Assembly: GCA_025618425.1 (NCBI GenBank)
Contig: CM046837.1
Location: forward strand, 20,748,303-20,812,302
Direction: 5' to 3'
DNA: 64,000 nucleotides
From: Heliocidaris tuberculata
Taxonomy: Eukaryota; Echinodermata; Echinoidea; Camarodonta; Echinometridae
The notes under the pieces were generated by a model that made no database searches, was not told the DNA's origin, and saw only the letters and a list, made by a program, of their open reading frames with translations. Made by a program: the position numbers and the translations under genes. Each line of letters starts with the position of its first letter. Within the stretch, counting starts at the first letter, position 1. Below are positions 1 through 9,474 of the stretch, piece by piece.

Positions 1-257
1 CTAGCCGACATGCCCCTGCCTGACGGAAACTCTTCGACGATGACTACATTAATGACTACCCTGATGACAACACCGATGACTACAAAGCTAAGGATGATGA
101 CGATGAGAACGACAACAATGCAGCGAGTAAAGTATGCAGAGATCCACAACCAAATTTGAATGTGAAGAGGGCTCTACAAGGACCAACCCATAAAATCACA
201 TCCAAATCCATCCCAAGACCGAACAGAGGGACAATCATGACAGACTGTTTGAGCTGA
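1..257 (+). CDS. C-terminal exon fragment of an unidentified acidic protein
   Basis: From about 24 to the TGA at 255-257 one frame is open and looks coding. It is strongly acidic and Tyr-containing (DDDYINDYPDDNTDDY), then has a KDDDDEN run and a basic Pro/Ser-containing end that closes with TDCLS. Bases 1-30 read LADMPLPDGN in a different frame, which joins plausibly to the acidic part only if there is a frameshift near 30. That could be a sequence error, a real lesion or a splice junction. The 5' part lies outside the window. I do not recognise the family. The acidic Tyr-rich composition would suit a cytoplasmic tail, so a neighbouring paralogue of the membrane-protein gene at 6025-39068 is possible, but the tail repeats do not match. 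Confidence 0.4.
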
Positions 258-1837
258 AAAACTGACACTTAACCTGATGAAAGACTGTACTGCATGGACA
301 TCTTTCAGACTGTAAATAGCTTTCTTTAATTTTCTGTACCTTTGATATTTTGAATACATTTTTGTATAATACTGATTGGATGGCTGTGGTAAGTCAAACA
401 AATTTCATATTTTGAGAGCATGTGCATATTTGAAAAATATGGATTGTTCTCAGTATTGTACCTGAAACCTGCTTAACTTTTTCTTTTACTATACCCAGTG
501 AAAACCTACAAAAGAATAATGAATTATGTGTCTATATCAATTAGAATGTCTTGATAAACTTAACTTGATCATTACTTGACTTGGTAAAATGAAATCAGCA
601 AAGTGAATGTCACCATTTTAAAAGCATATCTTTAAATAGGAGAGTAAATTTGGCTTATGATACATTGCTATAGTGAATAAAAACGCAATACATTATGTGT
701 GACAGTGAACTTTTCTTTGTGTAATTTTACAAGGAGACAGTGATTAATTTCTTAACTGCAATTAGCAGAAACGAAAGTTTAACTACATGTATATGAAAAA
801 AAAATTCTCAAAATGGTATTTCAATATCAATGAACATCGGACATGTATCCAAAAGTTGAGAGAAGCATGAAACTTTATTGATCAAGAAAATAAGCGTGAA
901 ATTCTTATGAGAAAAGTAACAAGCATCAATGAAAATGATGTAAACACGCAAAAGGCTTGATGTTGACCATATGATGTATGTTTTTATAAACTGACACTGC
1001 TGAACAAAAACTACAAATATGGTATAATCAAAGAAGATGCTATACAGCAATAATTTGTGTGATTCAGTCAAAACTATTATAATGTCATAATTATATACGG
1101 TTAACATGTAAAGCAAAGTAATTTTCCAGTGAGAATGATACTGGATGTACACTAATGTGTAAAGAAATACTAATTTTGGCATTGTGCGCTCCAATGTCTG
1201 AGTATTTAAATCTTTGTGAATAGCATGAATACAAATCAAGTTTGAATATACTTGAAATGACCGTCAAAGGGACATTATCCGAGCAAAATTGGAGTGAAAC
1301 TCATATAGGATGATTTGGTTAGTGCGTAATCCTATGTTTTATATGCTTCAGAAATGGAAGTGCAAAATAGATGCACATCTCCCTATGATGAGGACACCCG
1401 CAGCTCGAAATGATTGATTTATGTAATATTATTGTGGAATAAGGCTACTCTTTTGATCATATTGTATTGTAACTACATACTAAGACAAAAAAAAAAATTA
1501 AATATATTTTCATCTGCAACTCACTATTCTTTAAGGTAAAATTAGGATAAGGTCTTTTCTTTAGTGTTAAGTTGATTAAATTTGTTGGGAGTATAATTTG
1601 TTGTAAGTTTTCACCATGCAATGTAATTATGTTTAAGATAACTCTGATATGTTGATATATAGTTTTGTAAATGAGTTTGATAGGATAGAATTGTTATAGC
1701 TGTAGAATAGAAAAAGTTAGCATTTGTATTTTTGTAATTGGATGATAACTTCTTGATAGCATATATCCATTTAAATGTATTGAATCAAAATTTGTTTCAA
1801 CAAATGTGGGAGAGCCACATTTTCTAACAAAAGGGGA
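258..1837. other. AT-rich non-coding stretch; last part may be LTR-element interior
   Basis: No coding region is recognised here. The first part is probably the 3' UTR of the preceding fragment. The last 100 bases or so end in a purine-rich tract (around 1829-1837) directly before the LTR at 1838, the position of a polypurine tract. The sequence left of it could thus be the 3' end of a degenerate LTR retrotransposon. Confidence 0.35.
676..681 (+). promoter_or_regulatory. Candidate polyadenylation signal AATAAA
   Basis: A canonical AATAAA lies about 420 nt downstream of the stop at 257, in AT-rich sequence. It would give the upstream gene fragment a 3' UTR of ordinary length. Such hexamers are common in AT-rich DNA, so support is weak. 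Confidence 0.3.
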
Positions 1838-2410
1838 TGTTATGTGATAATAAGACCAATTTTATCAATGATTTATCAATACCTAGACAGGAAGTGAACA
1901 GGAAGTTTAAATGTTTACAAACTTCACACTTTCTTCAGAAAGTATTACTCATACAACTTCCAACTAAAGCTATGACGCAATGGTCACTTTATGGTCTTCT
2001 TATTCTCAACATCACTCCTTCCAGATAACAGCCCCACTCCCCAATACTGAGTAAAAGTTATGACGTACTTATGGTCATTTGGTCAAGGACTCAAGGTTGA
2101 CCAACTCCCAATAGGGGTTTTACCCATTATAAAAGGGGTTCACTTCAGGACTCCAGGCAGAACAGAATAGAAGAGAAGTCAGAATAGAATTCAGATTTAC
2201 TTCAGAATAGATTCCAGACATCATGAGAGTATAGTCACCATCAGACTTGCTCTATGCTTCATTGTTCATCTGTATCTTCAGTTATACTTCATCTGAATAA
2301 ATACTCTATAGCTTCTAACTTCAACTGATTTGTGTCACCAGTTCATCACATTATGTACTCTCTCTGTACTCAAGAAAGTAAACTGTAATTCAACCGATCC
2401 CTACACAACA
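1838..2410 (+). mobile_element. Probable LTR of a Ty3/Gypsy-type retrotransposon (solo or 3' LTR)
   Basis: The segment starts TGTTATGTGATAA and ends CTACACAACA, giving TGTT...AACA termini. A purine tract (AAAAGGGGA) abuts its left edge. Inside are a TATA-like box (ATTATAAAAGG near 2127-2138), consistent with transcription starting downstream, and an AATAAA near 2296 with about 110 bases after it, a normal U3-R-U5 layout. About 573 bp is a usual LTR size. The 5-bp flanks do not match, so it is better read as the 3' LTR of a truncated element than as a solo LTR. No gag-pol or second LTR is visible in the window. Boundaries are inferred from termini only. Confidence 0.55.
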
Positions 2411-2478
2411 ATACAGTCCAACACCGCCACCTTTGGCATACTGTCTATTGTTTTGCACGAATGAATAGTCAGGAATAT

Positions 2479-3245
2479 TTACAAGAGAGTTATAAGGCAT
2501 GTTTCAGAAATTGCAATTACATCAAATTTAAAGTTAAGTGAGTTAAGACAGTCTGTAATTGAATCAATTGAATTTAAAAGACTTCTTGCATTGAAATGTA
2601 TACTTGAAAAGGTATCACTGCTTGGAACACCAAATACTTCATTAAATTTCTCAGAATGGTAATATTGGGAGTCGCCTAATCTCTCTGTATAAAATTGAAA
2701 GTCAGGGTCTACATCATCGTTTCTTACAAAATTTTCATGTGCTGCAAATGGGTCGAAATGTAAATGAGATAGGCGATCAAAGCTGTCATCAATAGGAGAA
2801 GTATTTGAGGTGAATGCATCACAAAAGGCAGGGCTGTTTAAGTGATTAAAAGGGAAAAGGTGTTCAAAGCAGGATTTACAAGACGATATTTGATGCATTT
2901 TCTCTAATATTACTTGTAATACAACTTGTAGCCCATAACCCACAGGGCCTGCAGAAGTTCGTTTTAAAAGACAAGGAATGCTGTTGCAAGAACGAAATCG
3001 TAGAGGGAAGGAGTATAATGTTATCAAGGCCATATGAGGCAGGAATAGAGTGGCAATATTGGTGTGATACGTCATTTTTTTCTCCATCGGAGTTGGGTCA
3101 GTAATAAGCAGAATAAATCAAAATGATGGTTATTTCCACAAAGATTTCCCCTAGGTCACAATTCGACATCGCATTAATAGTCTGGGAATAAACATTTGGC
3201 CTAAAGTTAATATATACCATAACAGGAAGACATAATTTATACAAA
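2479..3245 (-). mobile_element. 5' fragment of a CR1/L2-like LINE (start of the endonuclease domain)
   Basis: On the minus strand an open frame (3087 to 2479) has at its C-terminal end the entry motif of a LINE apurinic-type endonuclease: IHFNARSLLNSIDSI followed by FDVIAISETCL, with the conserved N-A-R-S and I-S-E-T positions. The frame ends right after that, so the rest of the endonuclease and all of the reverse transcriptase are missing. The first part (MEKKMTYH...) reappears at 8647 on the plus strand, showing that both are copies of one LINE 5' region. The 5' UTR continues beyond the inserted TIR element at 4433-4560. It is a dead 5' fragment, which is unusual because LINE copies normally keep the 3' end. 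Confidence 0.65.
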
Positions 3246-3264
3246 ATAAGGTGATATATATATA

Positions 3265-4393
3265 TGTGACCCGGCACCACAAAACCACCAAAAAGTCGCA
3301 AGCCGTGATTTTGTGTAAACAGCTGAAATGGAAATTTGGGTTGGAAAATTTGATTTGGGGATTTTTGTTTTTTTCTGAAAGATCGTTCTGTTCTGTACCT
3401 TATATCTACATCTGGAAGCTTAAAACGTAGTAGAAGATGAGTTTTTAACAGTTTTTCTAGACCAGTTTTTTTCGCACAGCTTCGGTTTCTTCCTAATTCT
3501 TCGCCTTCCCGTATGATTTTTTTTACTCGGTACCGCTCACCCTCGTAAAATCACTGCAATCTCACGGGCCTTAAATTACCTTTTCTCTAATGATTTTTAT
3601 ACTGTTAGAAAGAATAAACTCTCAGCAATCTCATCATACTGATATTACAGTTCATCAATAGTCGCGAAAGCAAACCATTTCGATGACGAAACAGAGTCTG
3701 AAAAAGGATTTCGTTCAAGTTTATTCATGTGAGCAAGGAAAGAGTATGTAAGTTCTATGTAAAACAAATTACATAGGTTAATCATTGTGAAAAAGAAAAA
3801 GAGTAGGTCCTATTTAAGTTAATTATAGGCTAAATTACAAGTTCAATGTATGATATCAGAAGGACTACAAGGTAACAAACCAGTATTATGTAACAGGGAA
3901 CAAAGAAAGACACCCAAATGGAGTGAATAGGCATTGTCTAGTGCAGGTGTCAGGCCACCGAGGTGCACTTAATCTCCCATTAGAACACTCTCATTTGCAT
4001 CATAATAACTTTCGAATGACTAAAGTTCACAATTTGAAGTCTTGGCAATAGAATGAATAAACTTTGTTTAACACTCAAACAAATATCAACCTAATCCGAC
4101 AATTCATTCATAGTGGGTGCTATGGCCTTTTGACTCGTTCGCTATTGATTTTGTCTCTTGTTTTCTTACTCCACACGCTTGAATAGGCCTCAACTTTAGA
4201 GCTCATTTCCTCCCTATTTAATACCAGCAAACCTCTCTTACAGCTCCTTTCATTCGCTGAATTAAAAGGGTTAGAAAGTTTCAATTATAATGAGTCATGT
4301 ATCATTTTGAAGCTGAGACTTTGTTCTATCCAAATATGATAAAATCAGAAAAAATATTTTTTGCGACTTTTTGGTGGTTTTGTGGTGCCGGGT

Positions 4394-4397
<4 letters not shown>
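3265..4397. mobile_element. Non-autonomous DNA element with perfect 36-bp TIRs
   Basis: Bases 3265-3300 (starting TGTGACCCGGCACC) are the exact reverse complement of 4362-4397. Both ends lie against TA-repeat sequence (3253-3264 and 4398-4430). The interior has no open frame of note. It splits the LINE 5' region: the unsplit sequence is seen at about 8463-8490, where the CACCTTATTTTGTA side and the CCTTTGTA side lie close together. A second, older copy is at 12772-13454. I cannot name the superfamily. Location inside TA repeats suggests a TA-type target. Confidence 0.7.
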
Positions 4398-4432
<35 letters not shown>

Positions 4433-4433
<1 letters not shown>

Positions 4434-4560
4434 CTTACAGATACAAAGGTGTGATTGGTCCACAGCTCGTCACGTGATACCGATTGCGAGGATCGCAATT
4501 TGCATATTTTCACTCCCTTTCAGTTTTCGATGGTACCATCAGTACCCATTTCCTAACACA
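4433..4560 (-). mobile_element. Remainder of the LINE 5' UTR, split off by the TIR element
   Basis: This piece (CAAAGGTGTGATTGGTCC... through the Ser/Pro-poor tract near 4540) is the reverse complement of about 8387-8470, where it runs straight into the same 5' LINE sequence that lies here at 2880-3245. It contains the CACGTGA motif and GATCGCAATTTGCAT, which recur in the other copy. It is probably 5' UTR or internal promoter sequence of the LINE. Boundaries are approximate. Confidence 0.5.
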
Positions 4561-5547
4561 AAGGGGGGGGGGGGGGTCGATAGAATAACAATATGGCGTC
4601 AACACCATTATCGACGAAGGAAAAATATTGTACAATTAGTCACTTAATAAAAACAATCCTTAAATTGTGGCAGGAGAGGCGCTTTTCTTGGTTTGGTAAA
4701 AGTGGGGAAGGGCACCAGCACCAGCCCCAGCCACTGCTTCCGCCGCCGTTGTAGTGGTTGGGTGGGGGGGGGGGGGGGGGATTATCATATTTTTGTAAAT
4801 GTCATGATTCTAGCGTTCGCAACACACATATTCAGTTACTATTGATACAAAATCAAAATCCTTCTTTTATGTCAGCTGCCAGCTGTCAGCTCTATCCCCC
4901 TTTTCCAATTTTGGTTGACCAATTTTGGCAAGCTTGCAAACCTGCTAGCCAATAAGCTTGCAGCTTGCCGTAAATCGTGTCGCAAGCTTGCGGCAGCTAT
5001 CTTGCGAAAAGTGTTAATTTCAACGCTGGGCGGGTAACATACGTGTATCATATATCCCCTAGTACCATGCTGCATCCAGTTTATTGTTACTGTTTTCATG
5101 ATTTGTTGACAATTGATTAATTATTGAAATAAAGTGTTTCGTGTTTTCATAGATCCTCTTTGAATCAGTGTCGTCCCGGGGCATACCACAGTTGCGAGCT
5201 CACCTCGGGCCATAGTTTTAACCGTGCCCCTCAAAGCAGTCACATTTGTTTTATATACCGTATCCTTCGTTAGCTCAGAAATTCATTTCAAAGACAGATG
5301 AAATACGGTACCGTAACGTAATTCTCATCGATCGCTCTTTCGAAATTTCGTTCGGTGTACATGTATGGTGCCGACCCCGCGCCCGCGTATCTAAATTGCC
5401 ATAGCTACGGGCCCTCGTACAAAGACAAAAAGGCATCAATTTGCATTGTACGCGCGAGCAGAACTATGCCCGGTCAAAAGTTTTCACCATACCACCCGGC
5501 AGTCTGTAGTGAATTTCATGCCCGCAAATTTGACCAATCAGAGGCCT

Positions 5548-5645
5548 AGAATCTAGACAGGCGGTATAAAATTTCCAATATATTCGAAGCATAAGAATAA
5601 ACCGAAATATGTTATTGAATATGTTATAATTGTATATTTAAGCAT
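5548..5645 (+). repeat. 98-bp direct repeat, source copy
   Basis: Bases 5548-5645 (AGAATCTAGACAGGCGG...) are identical to 6168-6265, 620 bases downstream. The sequence in copy B at about 10022-10100 is an older relative of this one, so this position is the native site. Confidence 0.85.
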
Positions 5646-6024
5646 TTTATGTAGAAAGTGGAAATATGCAAATAAGTCATGCATATAGTGTACCACCATG
5701 ACCACGTTGCACCATGCCTGTCATCTATACTTTCAATTCGAAATCAGCACTTATAATTTGCCTGAAGAAACCATATGTGGGGGATTTAAATTTCCATCAT
5801 ATTTTTTCTCAAAATAGTCATTTTAAAAGTGTGAATAATGATTATTATATTACCAAGTTACGATATGCACACTTACCCATTGCAATAAATGATCACAGCA
5901 TTCTTGGATTCTAGGGATAAAATGCATATGGGACAATTAAACTCTGACTTTATGAAGTAATTATCTGTTTACACAGGAAATTGTTAAATAATGATGACAT
6001 TATTTATAATGATTATTTTATTAG

Positions 6025-6147
6025 ACATCGACGAGTGTAGCTTGAATACTGACAACTGTCACAGAAACGCGCGATGTACAAACACCCGAGGGAGTGTTAC
6101 ATGTAGTTGCAACACAGGGTACGGAGGAAATGGAGTCACATGCACAG
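6025..6147 (+). CDS. EGF exon 1, calcium-binding EGF-like domain
   Basis: The exon is flanked by TTATTAG (acceptor) and GTAAATTC (donor), is 123 nt and phase 1-1. With the G from the previous exon it reads DIDECSLNTDNC..., a full six-cysteine domain. The D-I-D-E-C start and C-x-N-x4-x-x-C pattern are those of calcium-binding EGF domains, which form rod-like extracellular arrays. The usual aromatic residue before the fifth cysteine region is Val here (GSVTC), while its duplicate at 10464 has Phe. Arg and Gly replacements (NTRGS, GYGGNG) also set it apart. Nothing upstream shows the preceding exon or a signal peptide. Confidence 0.88.
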
Positions 6148-6167
6148 GTAAATTCGTTCTTCCGCAA

Positions 6168-6265
6168 AGAATCTAGACAGGCGGTATAAAATTTCCAATA
6201 TATTCGAAGCATAAGAATAAACCGAAATATGTTATTGAATATGTTATAATTGTATATTTAAGCAT
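6168..6265 (+). repeat. 98-bp direct repeat, inserted copy
   Basis: This exact copy of 5548-5645 sits 20 bases into the intron after EGF exon 1. In copy B the corresponding intron continues with TTGTACGCCGAATG. After the copy comes a run of ACAAAACACAG/CAAAACAAAA filler (about 6266-6330), then homology to copy B resumes (CTTCGTAATAGC). It looks like a templated insertion made during break repair. Confidence 0.8.
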
Positions 6266-6598
6266 ACAAAACACAGCAAAACACAGCAAAACAAAACGAA
6301 AACAAAAACAAAACAAAAGCACACACACAAAGGTTCTCCTTCGTAATAGCTTTTGAACGCTCGTTAAAAAAAGTGTTTTATACTGGAAACATTTTTGTTA
6401 GAACCTGGTTCCTGCTCTTATTCCTTGAAAGATTTCATGGGGTAACCCTGAAAATTTAAATTACAATTCAGTTTCTCCACCATAAGAAGTATGGCTGGTA
6501 TTTCACTAAACATTTTCCTACTGTTGGACACAAAAATGCTCCAAAAGGATGACACAGTATGAAATATGGAAAATTGCTGGCTTTCTGTATCATCTTTG

Positions 6599-7849
6599 AA
6601 AGTATTCAACAAAATGCTTTTGAATAGAATTCGTCCTCACCTGGAACCCCTTTTCCGCAAGAACCAGAATGGATTTCTTCCAGGAAGGTCTACAGTAGCG
6701 CAAATTCTAACTTTGCGAAGACTGGTAGAAAGTATTAAAGCAAAACATCTGACAGCAGTACTTACATTTGTGGATTTCAAGAAGGCCTTTGATTCTATCA
6801 ATAGGAAGAAGATGTTAGAGATCTTAAGAGCCTACGGAATACCACACACACTAGTTACAGCAGTAGGATTGCTGTATAAGGATACCACAGCTCAAGTGCG
6901 TTCACCAGATGGAGAGACTGACTCCTTTACCATCTTAGCAGGAGTGCTCCAAGGAGATACTTTAGCACCATACCTATTCATCATAGCATTGGATTATGCT
7001 CTAAGAATAGCTACTGAAGGGTTTGAGGATCTGGGCTTTAACCTCGAGGAAAGGAAAAGTAGCATATATCCCGCTGTAATGATCACAGATACCGACTTTG
7101 CTGATGATATTGCACTAATTTCAGACAATTTGGAAAAGGCACAGAAGCTCCTAGAACGAGTTGAGTCTGCAGCAAGTCAAGTCGGTTTACAAATAAACAG
7201 TACTAAGACAGAATTCATGATGTACAATCTTCATGAAGGCGAGATTTCTACTGCTGACGGGACAAAGTTGAAGCAAGTTCAGGACTTTCAGTACCTTGGC
7301 TCATGGGTTGATCAGTCAGGGAAAGATCTGAATATCCGAAAGGCAAAATCGTGGACGGCTTTGAACAAACTGGCAGCAATTTGGAAATCTAACCTCAGTA
7401 GGCAACTGAAAGTCAGATTCTTTAAGGCTTCAGTGGAAACTGTACTGCTATATGGATCAGAAACCTGGACACTGACAAATAGCCTGGAAAAACAACTGGA
7501 TGGCTGCTATACAAGACTCTTGAGAGCAGCATTGAATGTCAATTGGAGGGACCATATGACAAATATAGAGTTATATAGGGGCATGACACCAATCTCAGTC
7601 AGACTGAGAGAACGCCGCCTCCGTTTCAGTGGTCATTGCTGGAGGAGCAAGAGTGAAATAATCTCACAAATGCTCTTTTGGGAACCTTCAAGGGGCAAAC
7701 GCACCAGGGGCCGTCCAGCAATGACTTACATAGATCAGTTAGAAAAAGACACTTGTCTACCAAGGCAGGAACTCCCAAAGATCATGGAGAATAGAACTGA
7801 ATGGAAAAAGCTTTTCAAATCAGTGCGAGTAAGCTCGACCTAGTAGTAG
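6599..7849 (+). mobile_element. 5'-truncated LINE with an open reverse-transcriptase frame
   Basis: The open frame ends at a TAG (7841-7843), followed by TAGTAGT, a possible TAG-repeat tail. Reverse-transcriptase motifs are in order: GFLPGRST near the N-terminus, motif A FVDFKKAFDS, motif B GVLQGDTLAPYLF, motif C FADD (catalytic aspartates kept), then YLGSWV, LLYGSETWTLT and the C-terminal WRDHMTNIELY and GRPAMTYIDQL. The endonuclease and the first part of the RT are missing. The left edge near 6599 is where homology to copy B (to about 10903) stops. It is an RTE/I-type non-LTR element; I do not assign a clade. It is recent enough to have no stop codons, but truncated and so not autonomous. 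It lies in the sense orientation in the gene's intron. Confidence 0.85.
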
Positions 7850-7877
7850 TACCCCCCCCCCCCACACACACACCCAG

Positions 7878-7907
7878 ATGTCAATGAGTGTAACTTGGAC
7901 ACAGATT
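7878..7907 (+). pseudogene. Truncated EGF exon remnant
   Basis: After a C-run and CA-repeat ending CACCCAG, bases 7878-7907 read DVNECNLDTD with the correct phase 1 start, matching the start of EGF exon 4 at 14570, which is likewise preceded by a C-run. Homology stops after ACAGATT, so about three quarters of the exon is gone. There is no donor and only one cysteine. It lies just 3' of the LINE, so a rearrangement linked to that insertion may have removed the rest. Confidence 0.7.
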
Positions 7908-8374
7908 CAACTCATTATTCAAACATAACGCATATGAACTTTGTTTTACATATAGTTATATATATATATATGTATTACATATAGCTTTCTAAAATAAATA
8001 TTATAACCGAGAGAGGTGTACACACGTTTCAATTGTTTCTTAATAATAATAATCGAAAAGGTAACGAGAGGGAACTAGCAAAGAAGCAGAACTTGTAAAT
8101 AGCATGTTCCCAATTAAAAATCATTATAATTATATCCTTGATTCAAGAATCTGTTCGTTGGTTTGTTTGTTTATGTTTTGTTTTTGTTTGTTTGTTTGTT
8201 TGTTGTTGTTTTTTTTTACTTATAGTATACGCTTACTAACGATATTCTAGTTTATTATTATTATTATTTTTCATTTTTAGTTAAATACAAAATATTTTTC
8301 CTACGTCGATCATGATGCTCACGACTAGGATATCGGTACTGATCGTTATATTGACCAGTCGGTTAATATACCAT

Positions 8375-8880
8375 CGAAAAATGACCGGGAGTGAAAATAA
8401 GCAAATTTGCGATCCTCGCAGTCGATATCACGTGACGAGCTGTGGACCAATCACACCTTTGTACCCACACATACATCACCTTATTTTGTAATCGTCTTCC
8501 TGTTATGGTATATATTATATAAACATTAGGCCCAAATGCTTAGTATTCCCGGACTATTAATGTGAGGTCGAATTGCGACCGAGCGGAAAATTTTGTGGAA
8601 ATAACCATCATTTTATTTCATTCTGCTTATTACTGACCCAACGGCGATGGAGAAAATGACATATCACATCAGAATTGCCCTTCTATTGCATCCTCATTAT
8701 GGCCTCGATAACATTATGCTCATTCTCTCTAATATTTCGTTCTTGCAACTGCAACTGCATTCCTTCTCTTTTAAAACGAATCTCTTGCAGGCCCTGTGGA
8801 TAATGGGCTACAAGTTGTATGATATTAGGGGGAAAATGCATCAAATATCGTCTACGATAGCTCTGTTCGGCTTGGTTTAA
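8375..8880 (+). mobile_element. Inverted second copy of the LINE 5' region
   Basis: On the plus strand this repeats, in reverse, the sequence at 4560-4433 and 3245-2880: the GATCCTCGCAGTCGATATCACGTGA part, CACCTTATTTTGTA, then the MEKMTYH... start codon region (8647) with GYKLYDIRGKMHQISS. It does not contain the TIR element found at 3265-4397, so it keeps the unoccupied site. Homology fades near 8870, before the endonuclease motif. It is non-functional. Confidence 0.7.
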
Positions 8881-9474
8881 TCTTTAATGAAAATTGCAGT
8901 GATAGAGCAAAACACACAAAAAGAGGATGTAGTCCTACGCATCTGTTAAGAAATGGCAAGCTGTCAGGAGTTGGTACAAAACAAAGGAACATCGCGAAAA
9001 GGAAAAAAACATTAAAACAATTTTACCTCATTTGGGCACTTATTCTCTCGCGGGAGGGGCATTTCTTTACAAGAAAAGGACATCTTTTGGTGCAGGAGGG
9101 GCAAGCATTAAACATTGCTTACAAACCCGGATTTCGCTGGGCTAAAACAAGTGGAAAAAACTGCGAATATAGAATAAGGCGAACAAAACATTCAGGCCAA
9201 ACTTATTTTTAAGGGAGGAAAAATTCGTTTGTGTCAAGAATGGGCATTATCAAAGGGCACATCAGATAACGAAAAGAGGCAATTTAACCACAGGAAAGGG
9301 CATTTATTTTCTTACTTGTAATCGCCACTTACTTTTTTTTTTTTTTTCTTTCTTTTTTTTTTCTTTTCTCACAAGTAGGCTGATGTCAAACAGCGTCTGG
9401 ATTGGTCGTATTTGACTTGGGTATACTTGAAGAAAAACTGAAATGATTGTACAAAGCACAAACAAATTTTATTT
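8881..9474. other. Non-coding intron sequence with A- and T-runs
   Basis: No exon or known element end is recognised. It contains repeated GGAGGGGCA fragments (about 9051, 9098) and a T-rich tract at about 9331-9368. Confidence 0.4.

Larger units (their letters stand above)
4668..6598 (+). repeat. Segmental duplication, copy A (carries EGF exon 1)
   Basis: Long stretches match 9475-10903 in the same order and orientation: the GCCGTTGTAGTGG region, the AAGCTTGC-rich part (about 4860-5000), the ATGCAAAT(A/T)AGTCATGCATATAGTG block (about 5665-5690), the EGF exon and the intron after it up to about 6598. Copy A has about 400 extra bases (about 5170-5571, GC-richer) and a 98-base templated insertion (6168-6265) absent from copy B. 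The duplication created two adjacent EGF exons about 95% alike. Confidence 0.75.
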
